DNA of 64,000 nucleotides from Candidatus Zipacnadia bacterium (GTDB lineage Bacteria; Armatimonadota; Zipacnadia; Zipacnadales; UBA5352): NCBI GenBank assembly GCA_029821735.1, contig JALGSU010000035.1, forward strand, positions 1 through 64,000, given 5' to 3'. Within the stretch, counting starts at the first letter, position 1; each line of letters opens with the position of its first letter. Below the pieces are notes generated by a model. It made no database searches and had not been told where the DNA came from. It worked only from the letters and a program-made list of their open reading frames with translations. Made by a program: the position numbers and the translations under genes. Of the stretch, positions 44,666-52,645 are shown in pieces.

Positions 44666-47311
44666 CTACTCCGCCGTGCTGTCCAGAATCGCGCAGGCAC
44701 GTTCGCACAGCTTCTCCAGCGTCTCGTCCACGCCCTTGCGGCCGAGCAGCACCGGGTGCAGGTGGTGCTGGATGAGCTGTGAGATGCGCAGGTAGCGCGG
44801 GATATCATGCCGACGTTTGCTGTTGCGCAGAACCTGCCGCAGCAACGGGTAGTGCGGGTTGAAGGCCAGCACATCGGGGTCCGAGTAGAGCGCTTCGATG
44901 GTCGGCATCGGCCCGCCGCGCATCGCGCGCTCCTTCTGGATCTCGGTGCTGGTCATGAACCGGATGAACTCGGTCGCGGCCATCGGGGCGCGCGCATTGG
45001 CCGGTATGGCGTAGTGCCAGCCGCCCAGGAAGCTGTGGCCCACATCGCCGCGGGGGCCTGTTGGCGGCGGCGCGATCCCCACCCTGGCCCGCAGCGCCGA
45101 CTCCGGTCGGTTGGTCTCCTGCATCACGCTTGGGAGCATGCTCAGGAAGATCGTCCTGCCCTGCACGAATTCCTCTTGCGGTTCGAGACCGTGCGCGGCG
45201 CTTGTCACGTTCGCCGGGGTTATCTTGTGCACATGGATCAAGTCGTGCATGAAGGTCAGCGCTTCGTGGGCCGCCTCGCTGGCCAGACCGCAGCCCTCCT
45301 CGCCGTCCAGCACGTCCCCACCGTTGCTCCACAGGTTGGTCAGGAAGGATGTGCTCAGCCCCTCATACAGATACCCCGGGAACTGATAGCCGATCAGGTC
45401 GTCGCGCCCTTCGCCGGCCAGGACAGTATTCGCCTGCTCAATGAGTTCCTCCCAGGTCGCGGGCGGCGCGCTGAAGCCGTGTGCCTCAAGCAGGTCCTCG
45501 CGGTAAAGCAGCACACCCGAGACCGCGATAGCCGGCACGGCATACAGCTTGCCGTCGCGCATTGCCGGGGCCACGATCTCCGGCATGTGCTGGGCACGCT
45601 CCTCCTGCGGGAGCAACTCGTCCACTTCGAGCAGCTTGCAGCGCTCAATGATGTCGGGCGTCCAATACAGGCAAAGCGGCGCCACCGACAGGTTCGTCGT
45701 CGAGGCCCGCGTTGCCGCCAGAACCGTGTTGTAGACCTCGTCGGGGTTGTAGGGGATGGTCAGCGAAACTGGCGAGACATTCGGGTGCATCTGCGAGAAG
45801 CGCTGGAGCAACTCCGCGTTGAGTTTCTCGTCATACTCCGTGAAGCTGCGGACCGACAGCGCAATGGTGGACACGCGCGCGGCTCCGGCCATGACACCTT
45901 CGGCACCCTCGAATCGGCTCTGCACCTGGATGCCCTGATCGTTGATCGTGTAGCGCCAGATGCCCTTGTCGTGGTTGGTGCCGCGCATCTTCAGCACTGA
46001 GATGGCGCGCTGGATCTCGCTCTCCAACTCCAGATATTTCATCAGGACAATCCCGTCCACGATGATGGACAGGTTCTCGCTGGAAACGTAGGTCTGCCCG
46101 AACAGCTCGGGCACTTCGGTCACCAGCAGGCTGGTCACCTGGTGTCTGTCCAGCATATCCGCGAGGTGATACACCGCTTCGCGCATCGCATCGGTGCTGC
46201 TGAAAGCCATGCGCAGGTCGGTCAGGCTGTCGAAGACCACCCGCCGCACGCCCTTATCCACGATCTCCCGCTGCAGGTCCAGCATCAACTCATCGAACCG
46301 CACTGCCGTGGGCGCGTGATGATGGATCAGCACTTTGCCGTCTGCGACCAGCCCCGCCAGGTTCAGGCCGATCCCCTCGGCCAGTTCAGTCAATCGCGCC
46401 GGTGACTCCTCGAAGCTGATGTACGCGGCGGTCTCACCGCGTGCCGCCCCCTCGCAGACGAACTGCAGGCCGAGGGTCGTCTTGCCAACCCCTGCGCTGC
46501 CCGCAATCAGCGTCGCGGTGCCAGTCGTCAGGCCCCCGTCCAACATCTCGTCGAGACCCTTGACACCGGTCAGCAGGCGCCGCGCTTCGCGCTCCTCCGA
46601 AGCCGGGCGCGAGACTGCCTCGTAGCGTGGGTAGGCCACCGCGCCCTCGCCCGTTATCTCGAAAGCGTGCTTGCCGGCCCGCTGGTCCTGCCCGCGGGCC
46701 TTGATGACCTCGACGAATCGCTGGCGGCGGAAGTCCCCGATCAACTGGTTGTCCAGCCGGATGACCGTGTCGCAGAGATACTCCTCGAAAGGTACCCGGT
46801 CTGGCACCGTCGACTCGAGTTCCTTGGTGATGATGGTCGTGAGCCCCGCGCGTTTCAGCCCGCTGACCATCCCGTAGAACAGTGACCGCAGCTCACGTGG
46901 ATCGTCGCTGATCTGGGCCAGGTGAGAGGCGCTGTCGATCACGAGGCGCTTCGCCTTCATCTCCAGGACCATGCGATCCACAAGGCCGCCCACTTCGCTG
47001 AGCTGGTGCAGAAAGACGTCCGGGGACGTGCACACTAAACGGACCATGCCGAGGCGCTCGAGTTCGTCGAAGTCCATGCCGAACTGTGCGGCGTCCTGAA
47101 CCATCTGGTCGGGGAACTGCTCGAAAGTGATCGCCAGCCCCGGCTCGCCATCGTACTCGGCGCCCTGGTGCAGGTACTGCAGGCCCACGGTTGTCTTCCC
47201 CGTGCCCGGCACTCCTTCGACCAGCGTGCATGAGCCGCGCCGAAGCCCTCCCGACAGGATGTCGTCCAGCCCCGGTACTCCCGTCGGAACCAACTCATGC
47301 ATCTGCGTCAC
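44666..47311 (-). CDS. Double KaiC-like ATPase fused to a sugar-ABC-type solute-binding domain (unusual fusion)
   Basis: This continuous 881-codon frame joins two normally separate systems. Domain 1 (about 1-240) is KaiC-like with Walker A GVPGTGKTT (33-41), E64-Q65 at the catalytic position and Walker B LVIDSASH (123-130). Domain 2 (about 245-478) has Walker A GSAGVGKTT (271-279), E301-E302, Walker B VVFDSLTD (358-365) and the arginine-finger-like KMRGTNH (441-447). Residues 480-881 are a family 1 extracellular solute-binding protein: LLQRFSQMHPNV, the LYAVPAIAVSGVLLYREDLLEAHG core and a GGWHYAIPANA hinge. There is no signal peptide, so the binding domain should be cytosolic. The start is supported by AAGGAAG just upstream. 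It overlaps the winged-helix gene by 17 bases. Confidence 0.88.
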   Translation of the reverse strand: MTQMHELVPTGVPGLDDILSGGLRRGSCTLVEGVPGTGKTTVGLQYLHQGAEYDGEPGLAITFEQFPDQMVQDAAQFGMDFDELERLGMVRLVCTSPDVFLHQLSEVGGLVDRMVLEMKAKRLVIDSASHLAQISDDPRELRSLFYGMVSGLKRAGLTTIITKELESTVPDRVPFEEYLCDTVIRLDNQLIGDFRRQRFVEVIKARGQDQRAGKHAFEITGEGAVAYPRYEAVSRPASEEREARRLLTGVKGLDEMLDGGLTTGTATLIAGSAGVGKTTLGLQFVCEGAARGETAAYISFEESPARLTELAEGIGLNLAGLVADGKVLIHHHAPTAVRFDELMLDLQREIVDKGVRRVVFDSLTDLRMAFSSTDAMREAVYHLADMLDRHQVTSLLVTEVPELFGQTYVSSENLSIIVDGIVLMKYLELESEIQRAISVLKMRGTNHDKGIWRYTINDQGIQVQSRFEGAEGVMAGAARVSTIALSVRSFTEYDEKLNAELLQRFSQMHPNVSPVSLTIPYNPDEVYNTVLAATRASTTNLSVAPLCLYWTPDIIERCKLLEVDELLPQEERAQHMPEIVAPAMRDGKLYAVPAIAVSGVLLYREDLLEAHGFSAPPATWEELIEQANTVLAGEGRDDLIGYQFPGYLYEGLSTSFLTNLWSNGGDVLDGEEGCGLASEAAHEALTFMHDLIHVHKITPANVTSAAHGLEPQEEFVQGRTIFLSMLPSVMQETNRPESALRARVGIAPPPTGPRGDVGHSFLGGWHYAIPANARAPMAATEFIRFMTSTEIQKERAMRGGPMPTIEALYSDPDVLAFNPHYPLLRQVLRNSKRRHDIPRYLRISQLIQHHLHPVLLGRKGVDETLEKLCERACAILDSTAE

Positions 47312-47693
47312 TTCCTTCGCTTGCGCCGGCGAAATCTTGTCCAGTGCGCTTGAGTATGAGTTGCTTCACGAGCATCTTGATGATGACCCCGCGCGCCTGC
47401 TCATCATCGTGATACGCTTCACTCACCATGCACAGCAGGTTCCATGTCTCACGCGTCGGGCTGAGTGCGAAGCAGTGGTAACGTCCGTCGCCGCGGTCGA
47501 ACACATCGAGGATGCCGTTGGCGCCGAGGCGCTCGAGGGCCGGTTCCACTTCAGACACCGAGCGGTGCGTACGGAGGGCTATACCCGCAGCGGTGTCGAA
47601 AGCACGCGGGTTGGCCTGGTAGAAAAGCGCTACCTCCAGGCCGGTGAGGTCATGGGCCGTATTTTGGACGAAATCGATGACAGCCTGCTCCAT
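47295..47693 (-). CDS. Small winged-helix-like putative regulator paired with the KaiC fusion
   Basis: From the ATG with first base 47693 the product is 132 residues. Residues 15-75 (LTGLEVALFYQANP through LERLGANGILDVFDRGDGRYHCFAL) look like a winged helix-turn-helix with a beta-wing. The C-terminal part (EAYHDDEQARGVIIKMLVKQLIL) looks like a dimerisation helix. The family name is uncertain. The next gene, the KaiC/solute-binding fusion, starts inside its last codons, so the two are translated together. A longer start at 47747 is possible; neither has a strong ribosome binding site. It probably binds DNA and may control the divergent GH2 gene. Confidence 0.65.
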   Translation of the reverse strand: MEQAVIDFVQNTAHDLTGLEVALFYQANPRAFDTAAGIALRTHRSVSEVEPALERLGANGILDVFDRGDGRYHCFALSPTRETWNLLCMVSEAYHDDEQARGVIIKMLVKQLILKRTGQDFAGASEGSDADA

Positions 47694-47910
47694 ACCCGAC
47701 CCGCCCGTCTCGTCGGATGCGACCTGCGCCGGCGAATGACCGTACATGAATATTCTTTGATGAGCGCCATACTCCTGCCGACGACTCACGGGTCGTTGCG
47801 TCCCCCCGTGGGCTTGTCACCTATTGTCTACTTTGAAGGTTACCCGCCAGGGCCGTCGAACAAACCAAAGCGCCTCCGGGCGCTGTGCTCACTAACGACG
47901 GAGGTAAACC

Positions 47911-50613
47911 ATGTCTGCTCCACCACTTGGATCTCTCCTGCCTCGACCAGAGCACCCCCGGCCTGATATGCACCGCGGCGTTCGAGCAGGCGTTGACTGG
48001 CTCAACCTCAATGGCCAGTGGTGCTTCGAGTTCGATCCGGCTGACGTCGGGCTTGCCTCTCATTGGGCCCAGCTCGGTGACGCCCGCTTCTCACGTCGTA
48101 TCATGGTGCCCTTCCCCTGGGAGAGCCACCTGGCATGGGGCACCGAGGAACTCGCCGGGAACGACAACTGGTTCAGCCCTGAGGCCTACCTGGACCCGAG
48201 CCAGGCAACCCTCGAAACGTACCGCCACGCCCCTCGACACACCATCGGCTGGTACCGCCGCGGCTTGCGAGTGCCATCGGCTTGGCGCGGGCGTCGCGTG
48301 TTCCTGAACATCGGCGCTGTCGATTGGCACTGCCGCGTCTGGGTGAATGGCATCGAGGTGGGGCACAGCGCCAGCGGCTACGTGCCGGTCAGCTTCGACA
48401 TCACCGACGCCCTGTCATGGGACGGGGACGAGATCACCATCCGCGTGGAGGACCCGCTTGACCACGCTAACCAGCCGATCGGCAAACAGGTCGAGCGCTG
48501 GTACGAGCGCACCAGTGGCATTTGGCAGACCGTTTGGCTTGAGCCGCGCGCTGACGCCCACGTCACCGAAGTCATGGCCCACCCTTCGCTCGCCTCGTCG
48601 GCAGTGAGCTTCGATGCGCAGGTCACTGCTCTGGAGCCGAGCGGCCAACTTGAGTTGCATGTGCAAGTCCGCACCGGCTCGGGCGTTGCCGCGGGCGAGG
48701 GTATGGTCTCCGTGCCTTCTGAGGGCGGATGCGCGCAGGTGCACGTGGCCCTCGGGAAGCCCCAGCCGTGGACTCCAGAGACGCCGCACCTGTACCGCGC
48801 CACCATCACACTCTTGCGCGATGGCGAAGCCATCGATCGCCTGAACACGAGCTTCGGCCTGCGTGACATCGGAGTCCAGGCGCTCCCCGATGGCGGGCCT
48901 GCGTACATCTGCCTGAACGGCAAGCCCGTGTATCTGCGCGGGGCTCTGGATCAGTCGTTCCATCCTGCGGGCGTCTACTCCTACCCGACCGACGACGCCT
49001 TGCGCGCCGATCTTCTGCTGGCAAGGGAGGCCGGCTTTAACTTCCTGCGTCTGCACATCAAAGCCGAGGACCCGCGCCTGTACTACTGGGCCGACCGCCT
49101 CGGAATGCTGCTGATGGTTGACATGCCCAACGTGGGATATGACGCGTATTCCGAAGAGGCCCGTGCGAACTGGGAGTGGACGACTGAGGCCGTGATCCGT
49201 CGCGATTTCAACCACCCCTCCATCTTCTCGTGGTGCCTGTTCAACGAGACCTGGGGCCTTGGCGGCAATGATTACGCGAACCTGCCTGATCGCCACGCCT
49301 GGGTGCGCGAATGCTACGAGGCGGCCAAGCGTCTTGACCCGACCCGCCTGATCGAGGACAACTCCGCCTGTCTCTACGATCACGTCGCCACCGATATCAA
49401 CAGTTGGCACTTCTACATCAACGACTACGACGCGGCCCGGGCCCATGTCGAGAACGTAGTCGCCAACACTCATGCGGGCTCGGAGTTCAACTACGTTGGC
49501 GGCAACGTTCAGGGACTGGAGCCACTGCTCAACAGTGAGTATGGCGGCATCTCCGCCCGCATGGGCGACCTCGACGTGTCCTGGTGCTTCCTGTTCCTGA
49601 CCAACGAACTGCGCCGACACGAGCAGGTGTGCGGCTACGTCTACACTGAGTTGCAGGACATTGAGTGGGAGCACAACGGCGTCTACGACTACGATCGCTC
49701 GCGGAAGGATTTCGGCTACGATCCGGCGCTCCTGCAGGGCGAGCGGTTCGTGGGCATTGACGGGCCACCCGCGCTCACGGTGGAGCCCGGCGAGTCAGTG
49801 CGCATCCCCGTTTTCCTGAGGCCGTCGCGTCACGATTGGGCAGCCGAGACGGTGCGCTGGCACGCGCGCTTCTGGGACGCCCTCGGGCAGCCCCGCGAAC
49901 TGGTCGTCGACCAGCCGCTTGCCGAACTGGCCGGCGACACTGCGGTCATTGAACTCGCGCTCCCAGACGAGCCCGGCTTGGCACGCGTCGAGGTCAATCT
50001 GCTTGATGGTGCCGGTCGCGTGCAGGCCATGAACTTGTGTTTCATCGAGAGCGTCAGTCAACGTGAAGGAGCCAACTCGGTCAATGGCGCGCAGGTGATC
50101 TCGCTCTCAGTCGGTGATGGCGATTTGACCTGCGATGGCGAGACCGAGCGCGGTGAGGTGGATGGCGATGCGCATCTGCTCAGCGGGATGGGGGACAGCA
50201 CGGTTGCATACACCTTCTCGCTCCCGGAAGATGCCGCTGAGCGCGGCCTGACTCAGGTCACCTTCATCGCCGAACTGTCCAGCCGCCGCGAAGGCGCGCC
50301 GCAGACCGGCGTGGACCGTTGGCCCGCTGACATCACCGTCCGGGCTGATGGCGTCGACTGCTGCAGTCTCACGCTGGCTGACCAGCCTGCTGACGCCACC
50401 GGAGCCCTGTCTCATCTGCACGGTTTCCAGGGCCGATACGGTGAGTTGGTGTCAGTTTCGGTCCCGACAGAGGCTGTGGCGGACGCCGTCTCCCGGGGTG
50501 CTCTCACGGTCACGATTTCATCCAGAATGCATGGTGGTCGGGGCGGAGGATTGGCACTTTATGGTGCGCGTGCCGGGCGCTACCCGTGCGACATCTGCCT
50601 CGTTCTTGAGTGA
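47911..50613 (+). CDS. GH2 family glycoside hydrolase (beta-galactosidase-like)
   Basis: The 900-residue protein has the GH2 layout. The N-terminal jelly-roll is about 30-215 (YRRGLRVPSAWRGRRVFLNIGAVDWHCRVWVNG). It is followed by an immunoglobulin-like domain, the TIM barrel with KPVYLRGALDQSFHP, the acid/base Glu at about 445 (CLFNETWG) and the nucleophile Glu at about 541 (LLNSEYGG), and a beta-rich C-terminal region. There is no signal peptide, so it is cytosolic and acts on imported oligosaccharides. Substrate could be beta-galactoside, beta-glucuronide or beta-mannoside. It is divergent from the KaiC-fusion operon, with 217 bases between the starts. GGAGGTAAACC precedes the ATG. Confidence 0.88.
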   Translation: MSAPPLGSLLPRPEHPRPDMHRGVRAGVDWLNLNGQWCFEFDPADVGLASHWAQLGDARFSRRIMVPFPWESHLAWGTEELAGNDNWFSPEAYLDPSQATLETYRHAPRHTIGWYRRGLRVPSAWRGRRVFLNIGAVDWHCRVWVNGIEVGHSASGYVPVSFDITDALSWDGDEITIRVEDPLDHANQPIGKQVERWYERTSGIWQTVWLEPRADAHVTEVMAHPSLASSAVSFDAQVTALEPSGQLELHVQVRTGSGVAAGEGMVSVPSEGGCAQVHVALGKPQPWTPETPHLYRATITLLRDGEAIDRLNTSFGLRDIGVQALPDGGPAYICLNGKPVYLRGALDQSFHPAGVYSYPTDDALRADLLLAREAGFNFLRLHIKAEDPRLYYWADRLGMLLMVDMPNVGYDAYSEEARANWEWTTEAVIRRDFNHPSIFSWCLFNETWGLGGNDYANLPDRHAWVRECYEAAKRLDPTRLIEDNSACLYDHVATDINSWHFYINDYDAARAHVENVVANTHAGSEFNYVGGNVQGLEPLLNSEYGGISARMGDLDVSWCFLFLTNELRRHEQVCGYVYTELQDIEWEHNGVYDYDRSRKDFGYDPALLQGERFVGIDGPPALTVEPGESVRIPVFLRPSRHDWAAETVRWHARFWDALGQPRELVVDQPLAELAGDTAVIELALPDEPGLARVEVNLLDGAGRVQAMNLCFIESVSQREGANSVNGAQVISLSVGDGDLTCDGETERGEVDGDAHLLSGMGDSTVAYTFSLPEDAAERGLTQVTFIAELSSRREGAPQTGVDRWPADITVRADGVDCCSLTLADQPADATGALSHLHGFQGRYGELVSVSVPTEAVADAVSRGALTVTISSRMHGGRGGGLALYGARAGRYPCDICLVLE

Positions 50614-50696
50614 GCGCGCGCCGCGGCGAGCGTTAAGATGCTGTGAAGACGGAATCGCGTGCAGGATTCGGCGGTCATTTAACTGTAAGAAAACCC

Positions 50697-50743
50697 ATGC
50701 CATGTGAAACTACGCGAGAGTTGGCGTGTTCCATAGCATGTGA
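50697..50743. repeat. Imperfect direct repeat upstream of the pseudopilin gene
   Basis: ATGCCATGTGA at 50697-50707 and ATAGCATGTGA at 50733-50743 match at 9 of 11 positions and start 36 bases apart, in a locally AT-richer gap before the pilin gene. They could be an operator pair, but a chance match is possible. Confidence 0.3.
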
Positions 50744-50812
50744 GACGCAGTGGCGGGGGCAGCGGCGTCCGATTGATACCACACCGGCTGACGTTACAGG
50801 AGGCAGCTTCGA

Positions 50813-51472
50813 ATGTCCGTAACGACCAAACGAAACAGGGGTTTCACGCTCATCGAGTTGCTGGTTGTCATCGCCATCATCTCCATTCTGGCGTCGATTC
50901 TCTTCCCGGTCTTTGCGCGCGCCCGCGCCAAGGGGCGGCAGGCGGCGTGCATCTCGAACCTTAAGCAGATCGCCCTCGCCTATATCATGTACTCGCAGGA
51001 CTATGACGAGCGCATGCCCGCGGGCCAGTCTCTCGCTGGCGACCCCACGTCCCAGTGGTACAATGCGATCTTCCCGTACACCCGGAACCGACAGATCATG
51101 TTCTGCCCTGACCGCGCTGACAAGAGCCCCGGTTACGCCATGAACTGGGAGGCGTCCGGGCTGTCGATCAATGGCTTCTGGGACCCCGCAATGAAGATAG
51201 TGGCTGGTGACGCGCGCCCCGAAGCCATCGGTGCGTGCGCCGCTCCACTCGACGTCTCTCTGTGGAACAAGGTCGCCGCCGATGGTGATTGGTACATCAA
51301 TCGGCCTGGCGCCGTGCCCGGTTCGGGCGACAACAGCTGGCTCGGGAACAGCTTCCCGCAGCGCCACAATGACGGACTCGTTTGGGCCTTCGCCGACGGG
51401 CACGTCAAGTGGGCGCGTGAAGATCAGATGGACAAGAGCGTCCACTGGACCCCGAGTACCCCCAGCGAGTAA
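50813..51472 (+). CDS. Type II/IV pseudopilin-like protein (DUF1559-related, prepilin N-terminal motif)
   Basis: The 219-residue protein starts with a short basic leader and the prepilin motif RG-FTLIELLVVIAII. Cleavage after Gly10 leaves Phe as the first mature residue and Glu at +5, followed by a hydrophobic helix. Downstream are NLKQIALAYIMYSQDYD and the C-terminal AFADGHVKWA motif, common in proteins expanded in Planctomycetota and Armatimonadota. It would be processed by a prepilin peptidase and assembled in the envelope or secreted fibre. An ideal CAGGAGGCAGC lies just before the ATG. The gene stands alone and ends at a clear terminator. Confidence 0.9.
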   Translation: MSVTTKRNRGFTLIELLVVIAIISILASILFPVFARARAKGRQAACISNLKQIALAYIMYSQDYDERMPAGQSLAGDPTSQWYNAIFPYTRNRQIMFCPDRADKSPGYAMNWEASGLSINGFWDPAMKIVAGDARPEAIGACAAPLDVSLWNKVAADGDWYINRPGAVPGSGDNSWLGNSFPQRHNDGLVWAFADGHVKWAREDQMDKSVHWTPSTPSE

Positions 51473-51495
51473 CTCCCACCGTCAGCAGCAACAGC

Positions 51496-51521
51496 GGGCG
51501 CGCGGCATCTGCCGCGCGCCC
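51496..51521 (+). terminator. Terminator hairpin after the pseudopilin gene
   Basis: A perfect 11-base-pair GC stem (51496-51506 with 51511-51521) with an ATCT loop lies 24 bases after the stop and is followed by TTCGTGTGT. Confidence 0.72.
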
Positions 51522-51612
51522 TTCGTGTGTACGGGGCAGGAGCCAGACCTGCCGATGGCGAATCTGCTGACCGACGTTCCGTGCAGATGCGCCAGATGAG
51601 GAGTGTCGAGCA

Positions 51613-52587
51613 ATGTCTGAGGTGAAGATAGGCTTCGTCGGGGCCGGTGGCAACGCGCGAGGGCACATGGAGCGACTCGTGGCTATCGATGGTGTGAGCA
51701 TCGTCGCCATCGCCGATGTCGTTGAGGAGAACGCGAAAGAAACGTCGGCTCAGCATGGCGCTACTGCGTACACCGACTTCCACGCGATGCTTGACGCCGA
51801 GGAAATGGACGCGCTGTACGTCAGCATCCCGCCCTTTGCACACACCGACGCCGAGATACTCGCCGCGCAGGCTGGCGTGCACGTCTTCGTCGAGAAGCCC
51901 GTGGTCCTCGACATGGACAAGGGCTTCGAGGTGCTCGAGGCCATCAGCAGCGCGGGCGTCCTCTCCAGCGTGGGCTACCAGCTCCGTCTCATGGACTCCA
52001 CGCGGCGCCTGAAGAGCTACCTCGCCGACAAGACCGTCGGCATGATCTCCTCGCATCGCTGGGGCGGGCTGCCGGGCACTGGCTGGTGGCGCGTGATGGA
52101 CCAGTCGGGCGGCCAGCTTCACGAGCAGACCACTCACCAGTTGGACGTCATGCGCTACGTCACCGGCGACGAAGTGGTGCAGGTGACTGCGAAGTACGCC
52201 CTGCGCACAATGGGTGATGTCGAGAACATCACCATCCCCGATAGCCAGGCCATACTCATGGAGTTCGGATCCGGCGCGCTTGCGACGCTCTCCACCAGCC
52301 CGATGATGACCCAGGGCGGAGGCAAGAGTGATATCGTCTTCCTGCTGCGCGACCAGATGCTCGAGTGGTCGACGGCGGGTATCAAGTCCATTCCCGAGCA
52401 GCTGCCTGAGTTCGAGGGTGAGGCCGCCGCGACTCCGAACATCGACCAGGTCTTCGTTGACGCGATCCGTGCGGGCGATCAATCACTGATCCCGTGCTCG
52501 TATGAAGATGGCCTGCGCACCTGTGCCGTTACCGTTGCCGCAAACGAGTCGGCAGCGACAGGCCAGCCGGCCAAGCCGGCAATCTGA
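51613..52587 (+). CDS. Gfo/Idh/MocA family NAD(P)-dependent oxidoreductase (intact)
   Basis: The 324-residue enzyme has the Rossmann motif KIGFVGAGGNARGH, a strand ending VVEENAKE, and the DYxEML-equivalent DFHAMLDAEEMDALYVSIPP. It then has the catalytic VEKPVVLD and the C-terminal domain with SGGQLHEQTTHQLDVMRY. It probably oxidises a sugar or inositol. It serves as an intact reference for the broken paralogue at 43553-44588, which lacks the DFHAML-type segment. GAGGAG at 51598-51603 supports the start. Confidence 0.88.
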   Translation: MSEVKIGFVGAGGNARGHMERLVAIDGVSIVAIADVVEENAKETSAQHGATAYTDFHAMLDAEEMDALYVSIPPFAHTDAEILAAQAGVHVFVEKPVVLDMDKGFEVLEAISSAGVLSSVGYQLRLMDSTRRLKSYLADKTVGMISSHRWGGLPGTGWWRVMDQSGGQLHEQTTHQLDVMRYVTGDEVVQVTAKYALRTMGDVENITIPDSQAILMEFGSGALATLSTSPMMTQGGGKSDIVFLLRDQMLEWSTAGIKSIPEQLPEFEGEAAATPNIDQVFVDAIRAGDQSLIPCSYEDGLRTCAVTVAANESAATGQPAKPAI

Positions 52588-52645
52588 CCTTTGCTGTTGC
52601 CGCCGGCATTTCCGCACGTCCACACCTGACGCGGAGGGTTGACCG

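Noticed and set aside
44666..47311. The idea that the KaiC/solute-binding fusion is itself a frame-break artefact like the other broken genes
   Set aside because: Unlike those genes the frame is continuous with no unnatural stretch at the junction (residues 470-490), both parts look full length, and no alternative start with a signal peptide is seen before the binding domain.
50721..50738. Sigma-54-like TTGGCGTG...AGCA element before the pseudopilin gene
   Set aside because: The GG and GC pairs are one base too far apart for a functional -24/-12 promoter.
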